Assembly: GCF_025685545.1 (NCBI RefSeq)
Contig: NZ_JAGSYC010000025.1
Coordinates: 372,001-436,000 of the forward strand
Source of the DNA: Granulicella paludicola
Lineage (GTDB): Bacteria; Acidobacteriota; Terriglobia; Terriglobales; Acidobacteriaceae
Direction of reading: 5' to 3'
DNA: 64,000 nucleotides
Shown here one piece after another: positions 1 to 8,787 of this stretch. The position numbers were made by a program, and so were the translations under genes. Positions within the stretch are counted from its first letter, which is position 1. Each line of letters begins with the position of its first letter. The notes under the pieces were generated by a model. That model was not told the origin of the DNA and did no database searches. It saw only the letters and a program-made list of their open reading frames with translations.

Positions 1-2
1 TC

Positions 3-1322
3 AGCGTCGCGATGACGATGCTCACCTTCGGCTTCCTCGTAGTCTTCGCACTCATCATGCAGCGCGCGTTCAGCGTGATTCGTCCTATCTTTCGCGAGCG
101 TTCGAAGATCAACGCCGAAGTCACGGGTCGTCTTACCGAGTCCCTCGGTGGCGTCCGCGTGGTCAAGGGCTACAACGCAGAAGACAGCGAATCCAAGGTA
201 TTTGCGGGCGGCGTCGATCGCCTGCTGCAAAACGTCATCAGCTCACTCACCGCGCAATCGCTTATGGGACTCGCCGGTACCGTTGTGCTGGGCGTTGTGA
301 GCTCTATGATCATGTTCCTTGGCGCTCGCCAGGGCAATGCAGGTCACCTCACTGCAGGCCAGTTCATGAGCTATGTCATGTTCATCGGCTTTATGACCGC
401 GCCTGTGATGCAGCTCGTGAACGTCGGTACGCAGCTGACAGAAGCGGTTGCCGGCCTCGATCGTACGCGTGAGATTCTGGCCGAGCTGCAGGAAGACGCG
501 AGCCCAGATCGTAAGCTGCCGTTGGGACCTCTCGAGGGAGAAGTGCAATTCGTCGATGTCAGCTTCTCGTACGTAGAGGACAAGCCGGTACTGAAGGAAA
601 TCAGCTTCGATGCCAAGCCTGGCACTGTGACGGCATTGGTGGGTTCGAGCGGCTCCGGCAAGTCGACCATCATTAGCCTCATCTGCGGCTTCCATACGGC
701 CAAGTTGGGTGCGGTGTTGGTCGATGGACATGATCTTGCGACGGTTAAGCTCAGCAGCTTCCGCAGCCAGCTCGGCGTAGTGCTGCAGGAGACCTTCCTC
801 TTTGATGGCACGATTAAGGAGAACATTCTGTTCTCGAACCCTGAGGCGACGGACGAAGAGTTCGCCAAAGCCTGCTCTATCGCTCGCGTGGATGAGTTCG
901 CGAATCGTTTTCCGGAGGGTTATTCGACCATCGTGGGCGAGCGTGGCGTGAAACTCTCTGGTGGCCAACGGCAGCGGCTCTCGATCGCACGCGCGATTTT
1001 AGCTGACCCTCGTGTACTCATTCTCGACGAGGCTACGAGTTCCCTTGACTCGGAGTCCGAGGCGATGATTCAGGCGGGCTTGAACTTCCTGATGCAAGGC
1101 CGCACGACCTTCGTTATCGCGCATCGCCTCTCGACGATTCGCAAGGCCGACCAGATCCTCGTGGTTGAGCAGGGTGAGATCGTCGAACGCGGTACGCATG
1201 AGCAGTTATACGCCATGAATGGCCGCTATTTCGATCTCTACACGCGCCAGCACGGGCTGGAAACAAATCTGTTCCTTGCTCCGGGCGAAGGCGATATCGT
1301 TCCCGAGGCGGTTGCGGAGTAG
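3..1322 (+). CDS. ABC exporter, fused permease/ATPase (MsbA-like), 5' end missing
   Basis: This is the C-terminal part of a half-size ABC exporter with membrane and nucleotide-binding domains in one chain; about 439 residues are visible and the start lies left of the window. The first part is the end of the type I transmembrane domain, with hydrophobic helices and the coupling region. The ATPase domain follows, with Walker A (GSSGSGKST, about bases 645-672), the signature LSGGQRQR (about 955-978), Walker B (VLILDEATSSLD, about 1015-1050) and the H-loop (IAHRLS). The architecture matches MsbA/lipid or drug exporters acting in the inner membrane; the substrate cannot be told. It converges on the next gene with no spacer, and the two stop codons are back to back inside a perfect palindrome. 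Confidence 0.93.
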   Translation, partial: SVAMTMLTFGFLVVFALIMQRAFSVIRPIFRERSKINAEVTGRLTESLGGVRVVKGYNAEDSESKVFAGGVDRLLQNVISSLTAQSLMGLAGTVVLGVVSSMIMFLGARQGNAGHLTAGQFMSYVMFIGFMTAPVMQLVNVGTQLTEAVAGLDRTREILAELQEDASPDRKLPLGPLEGEVQFVDVSFSYVEDKPVLKEISFDAKPGTVTALVGSSGSGKSTIISLICGFHTAKLGAVLVDGHDLATVKLSSFRSQLGVVLQETFLFDGTIKENILFSNPEATDEEFAKACSIARVDEFANRFPEGYSTIVGERGVKLSGGQRQRLSIARAILADPRVLILDEATSSLDSESEAMIQAGLNFLMQGRTTFVIAHRLSTIRKADQILVVEQGEIVERGTHEQLYAMNGRYFDLYTRQHGLETNLFLAPGEGDIVPEAVAE

Positions 1323-1334
1323 CTACTCCGCAAC
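1311..1334. repeat. Perfect 24-bp palindrome holding the stop codons of two convergent genes
   Basis: gttgcggagtag is followed directly by its exact reverse complement. On each strand it reads Val-Ala-Glu-stop, so the ABC exporter and the oligopeptidase end in the same tripeptide. There is no loop and no T-tract, so it is not a standard intrinsic terminator, although each mRNA could fold a hairpin there. Confidence 0.85.
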
Positions 1335-3401
1335 CCCTAGCTCGCGCAGCAGGAATGCATCGTCAAAGGCGATCTCCTTCAGATAGTCGTAACGGCCTGA
1401 CGCGCCGCCGTGGCCTGCATCCATGTTGATGTGCAGCAGCAGCGGCGTGTCGTTGGTCTTCAGCGTGCGAAGTTTCGCGACATACTTTGCGGGCTCCCAA
1501 TACATTACCTGCGAATCGTTCAGGCTGGTTTTCACCAGCATTGAGGGGTATTCGGCGGCTTGCAGGTTGTCATAGGGCGAGTAGCTGCTCATATACTCGA
1601 AGGCTTCAGGCTCGTTTGGATTGCCCCACTCCTCGTACTCAGCTACGGTCAACGGCAAGGAAGCATCGAGCATCGTGTTCATCACATCTACAAACGGCAC
1701 ATGTGAGGTCACAACCCGGAAAAGCTGCGGCTTGCCCTGCTCGATGGCAAAGTTCACAACTGCACCCATCAGCAAACCACCAGCGCTGCCGCCTTCAATT
1801 GCCACGCGTTTCGGGTCGCCATACCCTTCCCGAGTCAGAAACTCGGTCGCTTCGATGAAGTCGGTGAAGGTATTGCGCTTCACCATCATCTTGCCTGCAT
1901 CATGCCAGGGATCGCCCAGCTCGCCACCGCCGCGGATGTGGGCATACGCCATCACCAGGCCACGATCGAGCAGCGCCAGGCGCGAGGCCCCGAAACCAAG
2001 AGGCAAAGGATAGCCGTAAGATCCGTAGGCGTACACATACAACGGCGAAGTGCCATCCTTGTGGAACCTGTCCTTGCGATACACCAGTGATACCGGAACC
2101 TGTGTGCCATCCTTCGCGGCAAACCATAGCCGCTCGGAGGCATAGTTCGCAGCATTGAAGCCACCCGGAACCTCCTGCTGCTTGAGCAGCGCAGACTCGC
2201 CCGTTGCAACGTCGTAGAGATACACCGAACCTGGCCTTACAAGCGACTGATAGCTGTAACGAAAGCTGGTTGTATTAAAGTCTCGGTTCACATCCGATCC
2301 AGCCTCATATGCTGGATCGGGCATAGCAATCTCGCGCGGCGAGGTGGGAACACCCTCTGCGTCGAGCGGGTAAACACGCATCACGGGTAATCCGCGCTCG
2401 CGGTAGCCAGCCACGAGGAAACTCTGAAACAGGTCGACATCTTCAAGCGGAGCTTCAGGATTCTCTGCAAGAAGTTCAACCCAGGACTCTCGTGCTGTGG
2501 AGGAGACGGGTGTGCGCACCAACCTGAACTGATCAGCCCGATAATTCGTGTGGATGTAAAAATAACCAGCGCGATGGTCAACGTCGTACTCTTCGTCGTC
2601 GACCCTTTCGGCGATTAGGCGGAAGGTTGCGTCCGGCGCGTCAGCCGGCAGAAACCACGTCTCGCTAGTGGTGTGGCTACCTGCTTCGAGCAGTATGTAC
2701 TTACGATCGCGCGTGCGACCAACGCCGACGTTAAATCGCTCGTCCGGCTCATGAAACACCTGGATCGGATTGTTACCCAGCTTAAGCCGGAATACTCGGT
2801 CCTGGCGCTTCGTCTGTTCGTCTTCGGTCGAGTACAGCAGCGTCCTCGAATCGGCCGCCCAGGCGATGGAGCCAACGCGCTCAGCGGTCTCCGTCAGATC
2901 TTCGCCGGTCGTCAGATCGCGAACGTGCAGCGTGTACTGTCGGAAACCCGTATTGTCTGTTGTATACGCGAGCAAGTTTCCATCGGGACTCAAGCCCAGT
3001 GCACCAACGGACATGAAAGGTTGCCCTTCAGCAAGCTTGTTCACGTCGAGAATCGTCTCTTCGGGTGCATCGGCCACTCCCGCCGCACGACGAAGGTAGC
3101 GCGCATACTGCAGACCTTTTTCCGTGCGTGAAAAATACTCCCACGCTCCGTCGCGATAAGGAACAGAGGAGTCGTCCTCTTTGATGTGCGAGAGAATCTC
3201 GTCGTAGAGCTTCTGCTGCAGGGCCTCGGTGCCTTGCATCGACGCAGCAGTATAGGCGTTCTCTGCCTCGAGGTACTCCAGCACTCGCGCCGTACCTTTT
3301 TCGCGCATCCAGGCGTAGTCGTCGTGCAACTCGGTGCCATGCAGGAATGTGGCGGTAGGTAACTTTTCAGCGGAGGGTGGTGCGGGCAACATCGTTTTCA
3401 T
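1323..3401 (-). CDS. ptrB: Oligopeptidase B (protease II), S9A family
   Basis: Serine oligopeptidase that cleaves short peptides after basic residues; usually cytosolic, and no signal peptide is seen. The chain of about 692 residues is the normal length. An N-terminal beta-propeller half (with DYAWMREK near the start) precedes an alpha/beta-hydrolase half with the nucleophile motif GGSAGG, a likely catalytic Asp in SLNDSQV and the catalytic His in MDAGHGG near the C-terminus. I chose the ATG at 3401 because GGAG lies six bases upstream. An ATG at 3413 is the alternative, and the longer reading frame to 3467 lacks support. It is divergent from the DUF4142 gene and convergent with the ABC exporter. 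Confidence 0.9.
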   Translation of the reverse strand: MKTMLPAPPSAEKLPTATFLHGTELHDDYAWMREKGTARVLEYLEAENAYTAASMQGTEALQQKLYDEILSHIKEDDSSVPYRDGAWEYFSRTEKGLQYARYLRRAAGVADAPEETILDVNKLAEGQPFMSVGALGLSPDGNLLAYTTDNTGFRQYTLHVRDLTTGEDLTETAERVGSIAWAADSRTLLYSTEDEQTKRQDRVFRLKLGNNPIQVFHEPDERFNVGVGRTRDRKYILLEAGSHTTSETWFLPADAPDATFRLIAERVDDEEYDVDHRAGYFYIHTNYRADQFRLVRTPVSSTARESWVELLAENPEAPLEDVDLFQSFLVAGYRERGLPVMRVYPLDAEGVPTSPREIAMPDPAYEAGSDVNRDFNTTSFRYSYQSLVRPGSVYLYDVATGESALLKQQEVPGGFNAANYASERLWFAAKDGTQVPVSLVYRKDRFHKDGTSPLYVYAYGSYGYPLPLGFGASRLALLDRGLVMAYAHIRGGGELGDPWHDAGKMMVKRNTFTDFIEATEFLTREGYGDPKRVAIEGGSAGGLLMGAVVNFAIEQGKPQLFRVVTSHVPFVDVMNTMLDASLPLTVAEYEEWGNPNEPEAFEYMSSYSPYDNLQAAEYPSMLVKTSLNDSQVMYWEPAKYVAKLRTLKTNDTPLLLHINMDAGHGGASGRYDYLKEIAFDDAFLLRELGVAE

Positions 3402-3516
3402 CGGATACTCCATGTCCAGAATAAATCTCCTCGCAGTGCAACGCCGCCTTATCGTCGACACTCTCACTGCTCGGACGATGTTTGGAGATCACGGCTTTGC
3501 CGAAGGAGATACGACG

Positions 3517-4029
3517 ATGAAGAGAATAAACAAGTTTTGTTGTACGCTGTCGCTGACTTGTGCCGGTGTGCTTGCAGTTCTGCCCGCCCACGCCGAGGTC
3601 ACAGACGCGGATAAGAGCTTCCTTTCGATGGCAGCGCAGTCGGATGTAAACGAAATAGCCATCAGCAAGCTTGCCGAGAGCAAGGCCACAAACCCCAGCG
3701 TCAAGGCGTTCGCGCATAAGATGGTCGCCGATCATACGATGCTTTCGGCCAAGATGAAGCCATTTGCGCAAGCCTGGATGCTGACCCCTCCCTCAGGTCC
3801 GGATGCTGATCATCAGGCGGAGATCGACAAGCTGAACGGGCTTTCAGGTATGGATTTTGACAAGGAATACATGCAGGCGATGGATAAGGACCATCACAAG
3901 GCACTCGATGCCTTCACGAACGAGGTCAATTCGACCACGGACATGAAATTCAAGACGGCTGTGATGAAGGGCAAGAGTGTCGTCGCCGCGCATACAAACA
4001 TGGCCGACAGCATGGTTGCCAAGATGTAA
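3517..4029 (+). CDS. DUF4142 exported protein
   Basis: A 170-residue exported protein: signal peptide (MKRINKF then a hydrophobic stretch, likely cleavage after AHA) followed by a four-helix, ferritin-like DUF4142 domain. Motifs typical of the family are visible: DKSFLSMAAQSDVNEI, a central KAFAHKMVADHT, and DKDHHKALDAF late in the chain. The molecular function of DUF4142 is not established; members are abundant in Acidobacteria and Proteobacteria and have been linked to stress. The start at 3517 is set by GAAGGAG nine bases upstream; the open frame back to 3334 overlaps the oligopeptidase start and is not coding. Confidence 0.88.
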   Translation: MKRINKFCCTLSLTCAGVLAVLPAHAEVTDADKSFLSMAAQSDVNEIAISKLAESKATNPSVKAFAHKMVADHTMLSAKMKPFAQAWMLTPPSGPDADHQAEIDKLNGLSGMDFDKEYMQAMDKDHHKALDAFTNEVNSTTDMKFKTAVMKGKSVVAAHTNMADSMVAKM

Positions 4030-4048
4030 AGGTTTGTCGGCAGTTCGA

Positions 4049-4083
4049 GATGCCTCTCACGTTTGTATTGGGTGGGAGGCGTC
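4049..4083 (+). terminator. Weak hairpin after the DUF4142 gene
   Basis: gatgcctctcac and gtgggaggcgtc can form a roughly 11-bp stem with two wobble or mismatch positions and an 11-base loop. It follows the stop codon by about 20 bases but lacks a clear T-tract. Confidence 0.35.
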
Positions 4084-4134
4084 ACTGAGTGGCGCGGAAC
4101 TTCTTAACAGAGAACGGCGTACCATGGTTCAGTG

Positions 4135-4926
4135 ATGAAACTGCACGTAACGATTGCGGGAGTTTTGTTGGCAGCCTGCTCGGTCTTTGCCCGAGCACAG
4201 GTTGTAGACAAGCTGCCCGCGCCAACCGACTATGTAAGCGACTTCGCAAATGTTATCGATCCGGGATCTAAGCAGCAGATCGACGAGCTGTGTTCCGAGC
4301 TCGATCATCAGGCCCACGCGCAGGTTGCTGTCGTCACCATTCCTTCCCTCGAAGGACAATCCATCGAAGAGTTTTCCACTGCGTTGGAAGACAAGTGGAA
4401 GGTCGGCCCGAAGTCGACCGATCGCGGCCTGCTTATGGTCTTCGCGATCAAAGAGCACAAGCGCCGCATCGAAGTCGGCTACGGTCTTGAAGGAATCCTG
4501 AACGATGCCAAGGTCGGCGATATCGGCCGCAGCATGGTGCCGCAGTTGGAGCAGGCGCAGTACGGTCCTGCCATCTATGGTGGACTGCAACAAATCTCGA
4601 GGGTCATAGCCACCGACGCGGGTGTAACGCTTACACAGTCTCAACCGCAGCACACCTACCACCGCGAACAGAAACGCGGGTCGAACATCGGCTCCATCAT
4701 CCGCATCATTTTCTTCCTGATCGTTCTGGTCGTCATCTTCTCGGGGCGTGGCGGCGGCAGCGGCTGGCTCTGGTTCCTGCTTGGCAATGTGCTGGGTAGC
4801 GGCGGTGGCGGAGGTCGCGGTCGAGGTGATGGTTTCGGCGGTGGTGGTGGTGGAGACGGCGGTGGGGGGTTTGGCGGCTTTGGCGGTGGCGGTTCCGGTG
4901 GCGGCGGCGCCAGTGGCGATTGGTAA
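4135..4926 (+). CDS. TPM-domain membrane protein (YgcG family)
   Basis: About 263 residues: N-terminal signal peptide, a TPM domain (about residues 25-150, with TDYVSDFANVID, the AQVAVVTIPSLEG strand and GYGLEGILND), one transmembrane helix (about 185-205, IIRIIFFLIVLVVIF) and a long Gly-rich, Ser-containing tail ending GASGDW. TPM domains occur in membrane-anchored proteins of bacteria and in the plant photosystem II repair factor TLP18.3; acid phosphatase activity is reported for some, and the bacterial role is unclear. The gene lies about 100 bp upstream of lemA on the same strand, a common pairing. GTG at 4132 is an alternative start; no strong ribosome site is visible. Confidence 0.88.
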   Translation: MKLHVTIAGVLLAACSVFARAQVVDKLPAPTDYVSDFANVIDPGSKQQIDELCSELDHQAHAQVAVVTIPSLEGQSIEEFSTALEDKWKVGPKSTDRGLLMVFAIKEHKRRIEVGYGLEGILNDAKVGDIGRSMVPQLEQAQYGPAIYGGLQQISRVIATDAGVTLTQSQPQHTYHREQKRGSNIGSIIRIIFFLIVLVVIFSGRGGGSGWLWFLLGNVLGSGGGGGRGRGDGFGGGGGGDGGGGFGGFGGGGSGGGGASGDW

Positions 4927-5029
4927 CAAGTTCTTTGCTGAGCCGTAAAGCAGTTGAAGTAAGCTGATTTCGATAGGCGAGTCAGCAGTGAGGCAAACGA
5001 TGCAGACGATTGAAGGAAAGGGAAACTCG

Positions 5030-5614
5030 ATGAAGGGTTTGTGGATTGGGCTCGGCGTAGTAGGAATCTTTGTGGTGGTGCTGCTCTTCGGCGCAGGGAG
5101 TTATATCTCCTCGAAGAACCAGTTTGTGCAGCTGAATGAGGATGTCAACAGCGCGTATTCGCAGGTAGACGTGCTGCAGCAGCGTCGTCTTGACCTGATC
5201 CCGAACTTGGTGGCCAGTGTGAAGGGCTACGTGAAGGAAGAGTCCACGGTGCTGACCAACATTGCGAATGCTCGCGCCGGTGTCATCGCTGCAGGCTCGG
5301 ATCGCGCCAGCAGCATCGACGCCAACAGCAAGCTAGACGTGGCGATTAGCCCGTTACTCCGCCTGCAGGAAACCTACCCTGACCTGAAGGGCAACGACCA
5401 GTTCAACCGTCTTGAGGACGAACTGGCTGGCACGGAAAACCGCATTGCGGTAGGTCGCGAGCGCTACAACAGCACGCTGAAGACCTACAACGTGGCTGTG
5501 CAGCAGTTCCCGGGCAGCCTATGGGCTGGGTTTGCTGGATACCATGTCCGCAATGAGTACTTCAAGGGCAACCCTGCGAATGCGACAGCTCCGACGGTCG
5601 ACTTCAGCAAGTAA
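5030..5614 (+). CDS. lemA: LemA family protein
   Basis: A 194-residue protein with an N-terminal membrane helix (GLWIGLGVVGIFVVVLLFGAG) followed by the helical LemA domain with its usual motifs: NQFVQLNEDVNSAYSQVDV, QRRLDLIPNLVASVKGY and ENRIAVGRERYN. The family is a membrane-anchored antiparallel helical bundle facing the outside; its function is not firmly known. It very often sits next to a TPM protein, as here. ATG 5030 is taken because it starts directly before the membrane helix; the in-frame upstream ATGs add only a polar leader. A strong terminator follows at 5636. Confidence 0.92.
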   Translation: MKGLWIGLGVVGIFVVVLLFGAGSYISSKNQFVQLNEDVNSAYSQVDVLQQRRLDLIPNLVASVKGYVKEESTVLTNIANARAGVIAAGSDRASSIDANSKLDVAISPLLRLQETYPDLKGNDQFNRLEDELAGTENRIAVGRERYNSTLKTYNVAVQQFPGSLWAGFAGYHVRNEYFKGNPANATAPTVDFSK

Positions 5615-5635
5615 CAATCTTCGACTATGAACGAG

Positions 5636-5663
5636 AAGAGGCCCGGATGATTCCGGGCCTCTT
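5636..5663. terminator. Bidirectional intrinsic terminator, lemA / udk
   Basis: A perfect 12-bp stem (aagaggcccgga / tccgggcctctt) with a four-base loop lies between the convergent lemA and udk genes and ends two bases before the udk stop codon. Confidence 0.85.
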
Positions 5664-5664
5664 G

Positions 5665-6306
5665 CTATAGCAGACCGTTCTTACGGAGTGCGCCGAAGAT
5701 GCGCTCTATGGACCAATCGAGCGACTCGGTGCCTGAGACCGTCACGCTGGCGCGAGTCTGCGAAGGCAGCACGTAGAGGTCGGCCATTGGTTTGGCCGTG
5801 GCGGCGAACTGCTCTCGCACCGACTGCTCGGTGCGGCCCCGTTCGAGCATGTCGCGATAGATGCGGCGATTGAGGCAGACCTCGTTGGGCGCATCGACGT
5901 AGATGCTGAAGTCGTACAGCGGAGGCAGCTCGACGTAGTGCAGCGCAAGTATGCCTTCAACGATGACGAACTTAGAGGGCGCAATCGCATCGAAGGCTCC
6001 GGCAACTCGCGAGTGCGCGGCGAAGTCATAGACGGGCCGTTGAATCGTCTCTCCCGCCGCGAGGGCTCGGATGTGCGCGATGAACAGCTCGCTTTCCAGA
6101 GATTCGGGAGAATCAAAGTTTTGATGGTGCCGTTCTTCCGGAGAAAGGTGCGACAGATCCCGATAATAGAGATCGAGCGGAAAGAGCGTCGCGTTCAACT
6201 GGTTCGCAAGCTCGCGCGCAAGCGTTGTCTTGCCAGAGCCGGAACAACCGGCGATGCCGAGTAGGATGGGGCGCGCCTGGCGCGAAGGGTCGGTGTTGGA
6301 GGCCAC
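5665..6306 (-). CDS. udk: Uridine kinase
   Basis: A 213-residue P-loop kinase that phosphorylates uridine and cytidine to UMP and CMP in pyrimidine salvage (cytosol). Walker A is GCSGSGKTT near residues 20-28. It is followed by FPLDLYYRDLSHL, a Walker B-like segment FVIVEGILALH, the DAPNEVCLNRRIYRD region and an ERGR-containing lid segment. Length and motif order fit the uridine kinase/phosphoribulokinase family. The start appears to be GTG at 6306, with no clear ribosome site. Other nucleoside-salvage genes follow within 9 kb (purine nucleoside phosphorylase, nupC, deoA, cdd). Confidence 0.88.
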   Translation of the reverse strand: MASNTDPSRQARPILLGIAGCSGSGKTTLARELANQLNATLFPLDLYYRDLSHLSPEERHHQNFDSPESLESELFIAHIRALAAGETIQRPVYDFAAHSRVAGAFDAIAPSKFVIVEGILALHYVELPPLYDFSIYVDAPNEVCLNRRIYRDMLERGRTEQSVREQFAATAKPMADLYVLPSQTRASVTVSGTESLDWSIERIFGALRKNGLL

Positions 6307-6357
6307 AGGAAGAGACTACTTGATTACGGCAGACGGTTGCTATGGTAGCTTTTTCGC

Positions 6358-7875
6358 ATGACACTCATGCGCAATGGATTTGCATTTCTGCTTGGCGTAG
6401 CTGTGCTCGGACTTCCAGCCTTGTCTGGATGCGTCGCGAGCGGTCAGGCTGCAGCCACGACCTCCGAAGCTGCGGCAGCGGCTAAGTCGTACACCGCATC
6501 TCGACACGATGAGCTGACGCAGCAGTTTGAGGAGTTTCTCGCGATGCCAAACGTGGCGGCTGATCCCGAAGGCCTTCGCTGGAATGCTGCCTTTCTCAGC
6601 GCGCAACTGAAGGCGCTAGGCGCAGAGACGGCGCTGCTGTCTGCACCTGGGTTGGAGTCGGCTCCGCCTGTCGTGTGGGGCGAGCTGAGAACGCCCGGAG
6701 CGACGCGCACCATCGTGTTCTACGCGCACTACGATGGTCAGCCGGTGACACCCTCTGAATGGGAGACGGGAAAGCCATTTACTCCGTATTTGAAGACAGT
6801 GGGCGGTGAGCCGCGCGTGTATGCGCGCGGAGCAGGCGACGACAAGGCAGCTATTTTTGCGCAGATGACCGCCTTAGAGGCTATTGCCGCAGCACATCTG
6901 AAGCTGACAGCCAATCTTCGCTTCGTCTGGGAGGGCGAAGAGGAGGCCGGTTCCGCGCATCTGGAGCAGATTCTGTTGGCGAACCGCGAACGCATCGGTG
7001 GCGATATCTGGCTGGTCTGCGATGGACCTGTCGACCAGACGCGGCTGCAATCGCTGGCGTTTGGCGCTCGCGGCGACGCGCATGTGCAGATCACGCTGTT
7101 CGGACCGAACCATCCTCTGCACAGCGGCCACTACGGCAATTGGGCGCCGAACCCGGCGATGATGCTGGTGCAGCTTCTCGCAGGGATGAAGGATGCTGAT
7201 GGGCATGTGCTGATTCCGCACTTTTATGACGGCATTGCGCCGCTCGGTCCGGTTGAGCGCAAGGCACTCGCGGATGCGCCGGTGAACGACGAGATGTTGC
7301 GCCAGGAGCTTGCCCTGGGACACGTGGATGGTGGTGGCAGACATCTGCTTGCGTTGCTGAACGAGCCTTCGCTGAACATCAACGGCATCGCGGCAGGGCA
7401 GACGGGAGCTCACTCGACCAATTCGATCCCCTCGACGGCGACGGTGAACCTGGACATCCGATTAGTTGTGGGCACCGAAGGCAAGGTCGAGCAGCAGCGC
7501 GTCGTCGATTACGTGCGTTCGCAGGGATACTTCATCACCGAATCCCAGCCGACTCGTGACGAGTTGCTGGCTCATCCAAAGATGGCGCAGATCAAGCTCG
7601 ACCCGGTGGAGGAGGCTGTGCGTACGCCGATGGACCTGCCTATCGCGACCGAGGTGATCGCTGCGGTCAAGAGCGCACGCGGCCGCGTGGTCCTGCTGCC
7701 AACCATGGGAGGAACTGTTCCGCTGAAGGCGATGGAAGCAGCCGCGAAGACGCACACGATTACCGTCCCCATCGCAAATCACGACGACAACCAACATGCC
7801 GCGAACGAAAATCTTCGACTGCAGAACCTCTGGGACGGCGCTGAGACGATGGCTGCGTTGATGGCCATGCGCTAG
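6358..7875 (+). CDS. M20 family metallopeptidase, predicted lipoprotein
   Basis: A 505-residue zinc peptidase of the M20/ArgE/DapE/CPG2 group. Residues 1-25 form a lipoprotein signal with lipobox LSGC, so it should be anchored outside the cytoplasm. Likely metal ligands are in FYAHYDGQ (His and Asp), GAGDDKA (bridging Asp), EGEEEAGS (catalytic and metal Glu) and a late His in NHDDNQHAANENL. The insert typical of the dimerisation domain is present (GQTGAHSTNSIPSTATVNLDIR). The substrate is unknown; related enzymes are di- and aminoacyl-peptidases. The ATG at 6367 is an equally good start. It is convergent with the next gene, 15 bp away. Confidence 0.88.
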   Translation: MTLMRNGFAFLLGVAVLGLPALSGCVASGQAAATTSEAAAAAKSYTASRHDELTQQFEEFLAMPNVAADPEGLRWNAAFLSAQLKALGAETALLSAPGLESAPPVVWGELRTPGATRTIVFYAHYDGQPVTPSEWETGKPFTPYLKTVGGEPRVYARGAGDDKAAIFAQMTALEAIAAAHLKLTANLRFVWEGEEEAGSAHLEQILLANRERIGGDIWLVCDGPVDQTRLQSLAFGARGDAHVQITLFGPNHPLHSGHYGNWAPNPAMMLVQLLAGMKDADGHVLIPHFYDGIAPLGPVERKALADAPVNDEMLRQELALGHVDGGGRHLLALLNEPSLNINGIAAGQTGAHSTNSIPSTATVNLDIRLVVGTEGKVEQQRVVDYVRSQGYFITESQPTRDELLAHPKMAQIKLDPVEEAVRTPMDLPIATEVIAAVKSARGRVVLLPTMGGTVPLKAMEAAAKTHTITVPIANHDDNQHAANENLRLQNLWDGAETMAALMAMR

Positions 7876-7890
7876 CCTTCGGTGCTGTGT

Positions 7891-8739
7891 CTAAGCGCTC
7901 GCGACCTTCGGAATCAGAGCCTTCAATAGCTGCGTGAACTGCGCCTCCACGCGTTTGCCGATCTCCATCACCTCTTCGTGATGGATCACGCGATCGAGCA
8001 CACCGGCGGCCATGTTTGTGACCAGGGAGATGCCGAGCACCTCGATGCCCATGTGGCGGGCGATGATGACCTCGTGCACGGTGCTCATGCCGACAAGGTC
8101 CGCGCCTAGCGTGCGGAAGGCGCGAATCTCGGCAGGTGTTTCGTAGCTGGGCCCCAGTACAGCGAGATAGACGCCCTCGGGTAGAGGAATCTGGAGCGCT
8201 GCAGCTTCCTGTAGCGCGAGCTTGCGCAGGCGCGGCGAGTAGGCCGTGGTCATGTCGAAGAAACGAGCGCCGCTGTTAGGCTGTGTGCCGAAACGAGGCT
8301 CGTTCGGGCCGACAGCCGCGTTGATGCCGGTGAGGTTGATATGGTCGCTGATGCCGACCAGCGTGCCTTCACCATAGCTGGTATTAATGCCGCCTGCCGC
8401 GTTGGTCACGATCAGTTTTGAGCAGCCAAGCAGGCCGAGCACGCGCGTGGGAAACGTGACCTCGGCCATCGAATAACCTTCGTAGGCATGAACGCGTCCC
8501 TGCATTACGGCGACGCTAACGCCAGCGATGGTGCCCAGCACGAGTTTGCCGCTGTGGCCTTCCACGGTAGAGAGCGGCCAGCCGGGAATCGAGGCATAGT
8601 CGATCACTGTTGCATTCTCAACCTGCGTGGCGAAGTTGCCGAGGCCTGAGCCAAGAATGATGCCAAGCGTAGGAGCAACGGCGTGGAGAGAACGAATGTG
8701 GTCGGCGGCGGCGAGAACGCGAGTGTAGAGGTCGGACAT
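7891..8739 (-). CDS. punA: Purine nucleoside phosphorylase (trimeric PNP type)
   Basis: A 282-residue cytosolic enzyme that splits inosine or guanosine with phosphate to a free base and ribose-1-phosphate. Recognised by LGSGLGNF (phosphate loop), TVEGHSGKLV, MQGRVHAYEGYSM, the base-site segment VTNAAGGIN, GPSYETPAEIR and VGMSTVHEV with its terminal helix. Length and motifs match the low-molecular-mass, inosine/guanosine-specific family (PunA/XapA), not the hexameric DeoD family. With udk, nupC, deoA and cdd nearby it completes a salvage set for imported nucleosides. Confidence 0.93.
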   Translation of the reverse strand: MSDLYTRVLAAADHIRSLHAVAPTLGIILGSGLGNFATQVENATVIDYASIPGWPLSTVEGHSGKLVLGTIAGVSVAVMQGRVHAYEGYSMAEVTFPTRVLGLLGCSKLIVTNAAGGINTSYGEGTLVGISDHINLTGINAAVGPNEPRFGTQPNSGARFFDMTTAYSPRLRKLALQEAAALQIPLPEGVYLAVLGPSYETPAEIRAFRTLGADLVGMSTVHEVIIARHMGIEVLGISLVTNMAAGVLDRVIHHEEVMEIGKRVEAQFTQLLKALIPKVASA

Positions 8740-8787
8740 AGCTTTTCATTCTAGACCGCCTTGCGCATCGCCTCATGACTTACGCGG

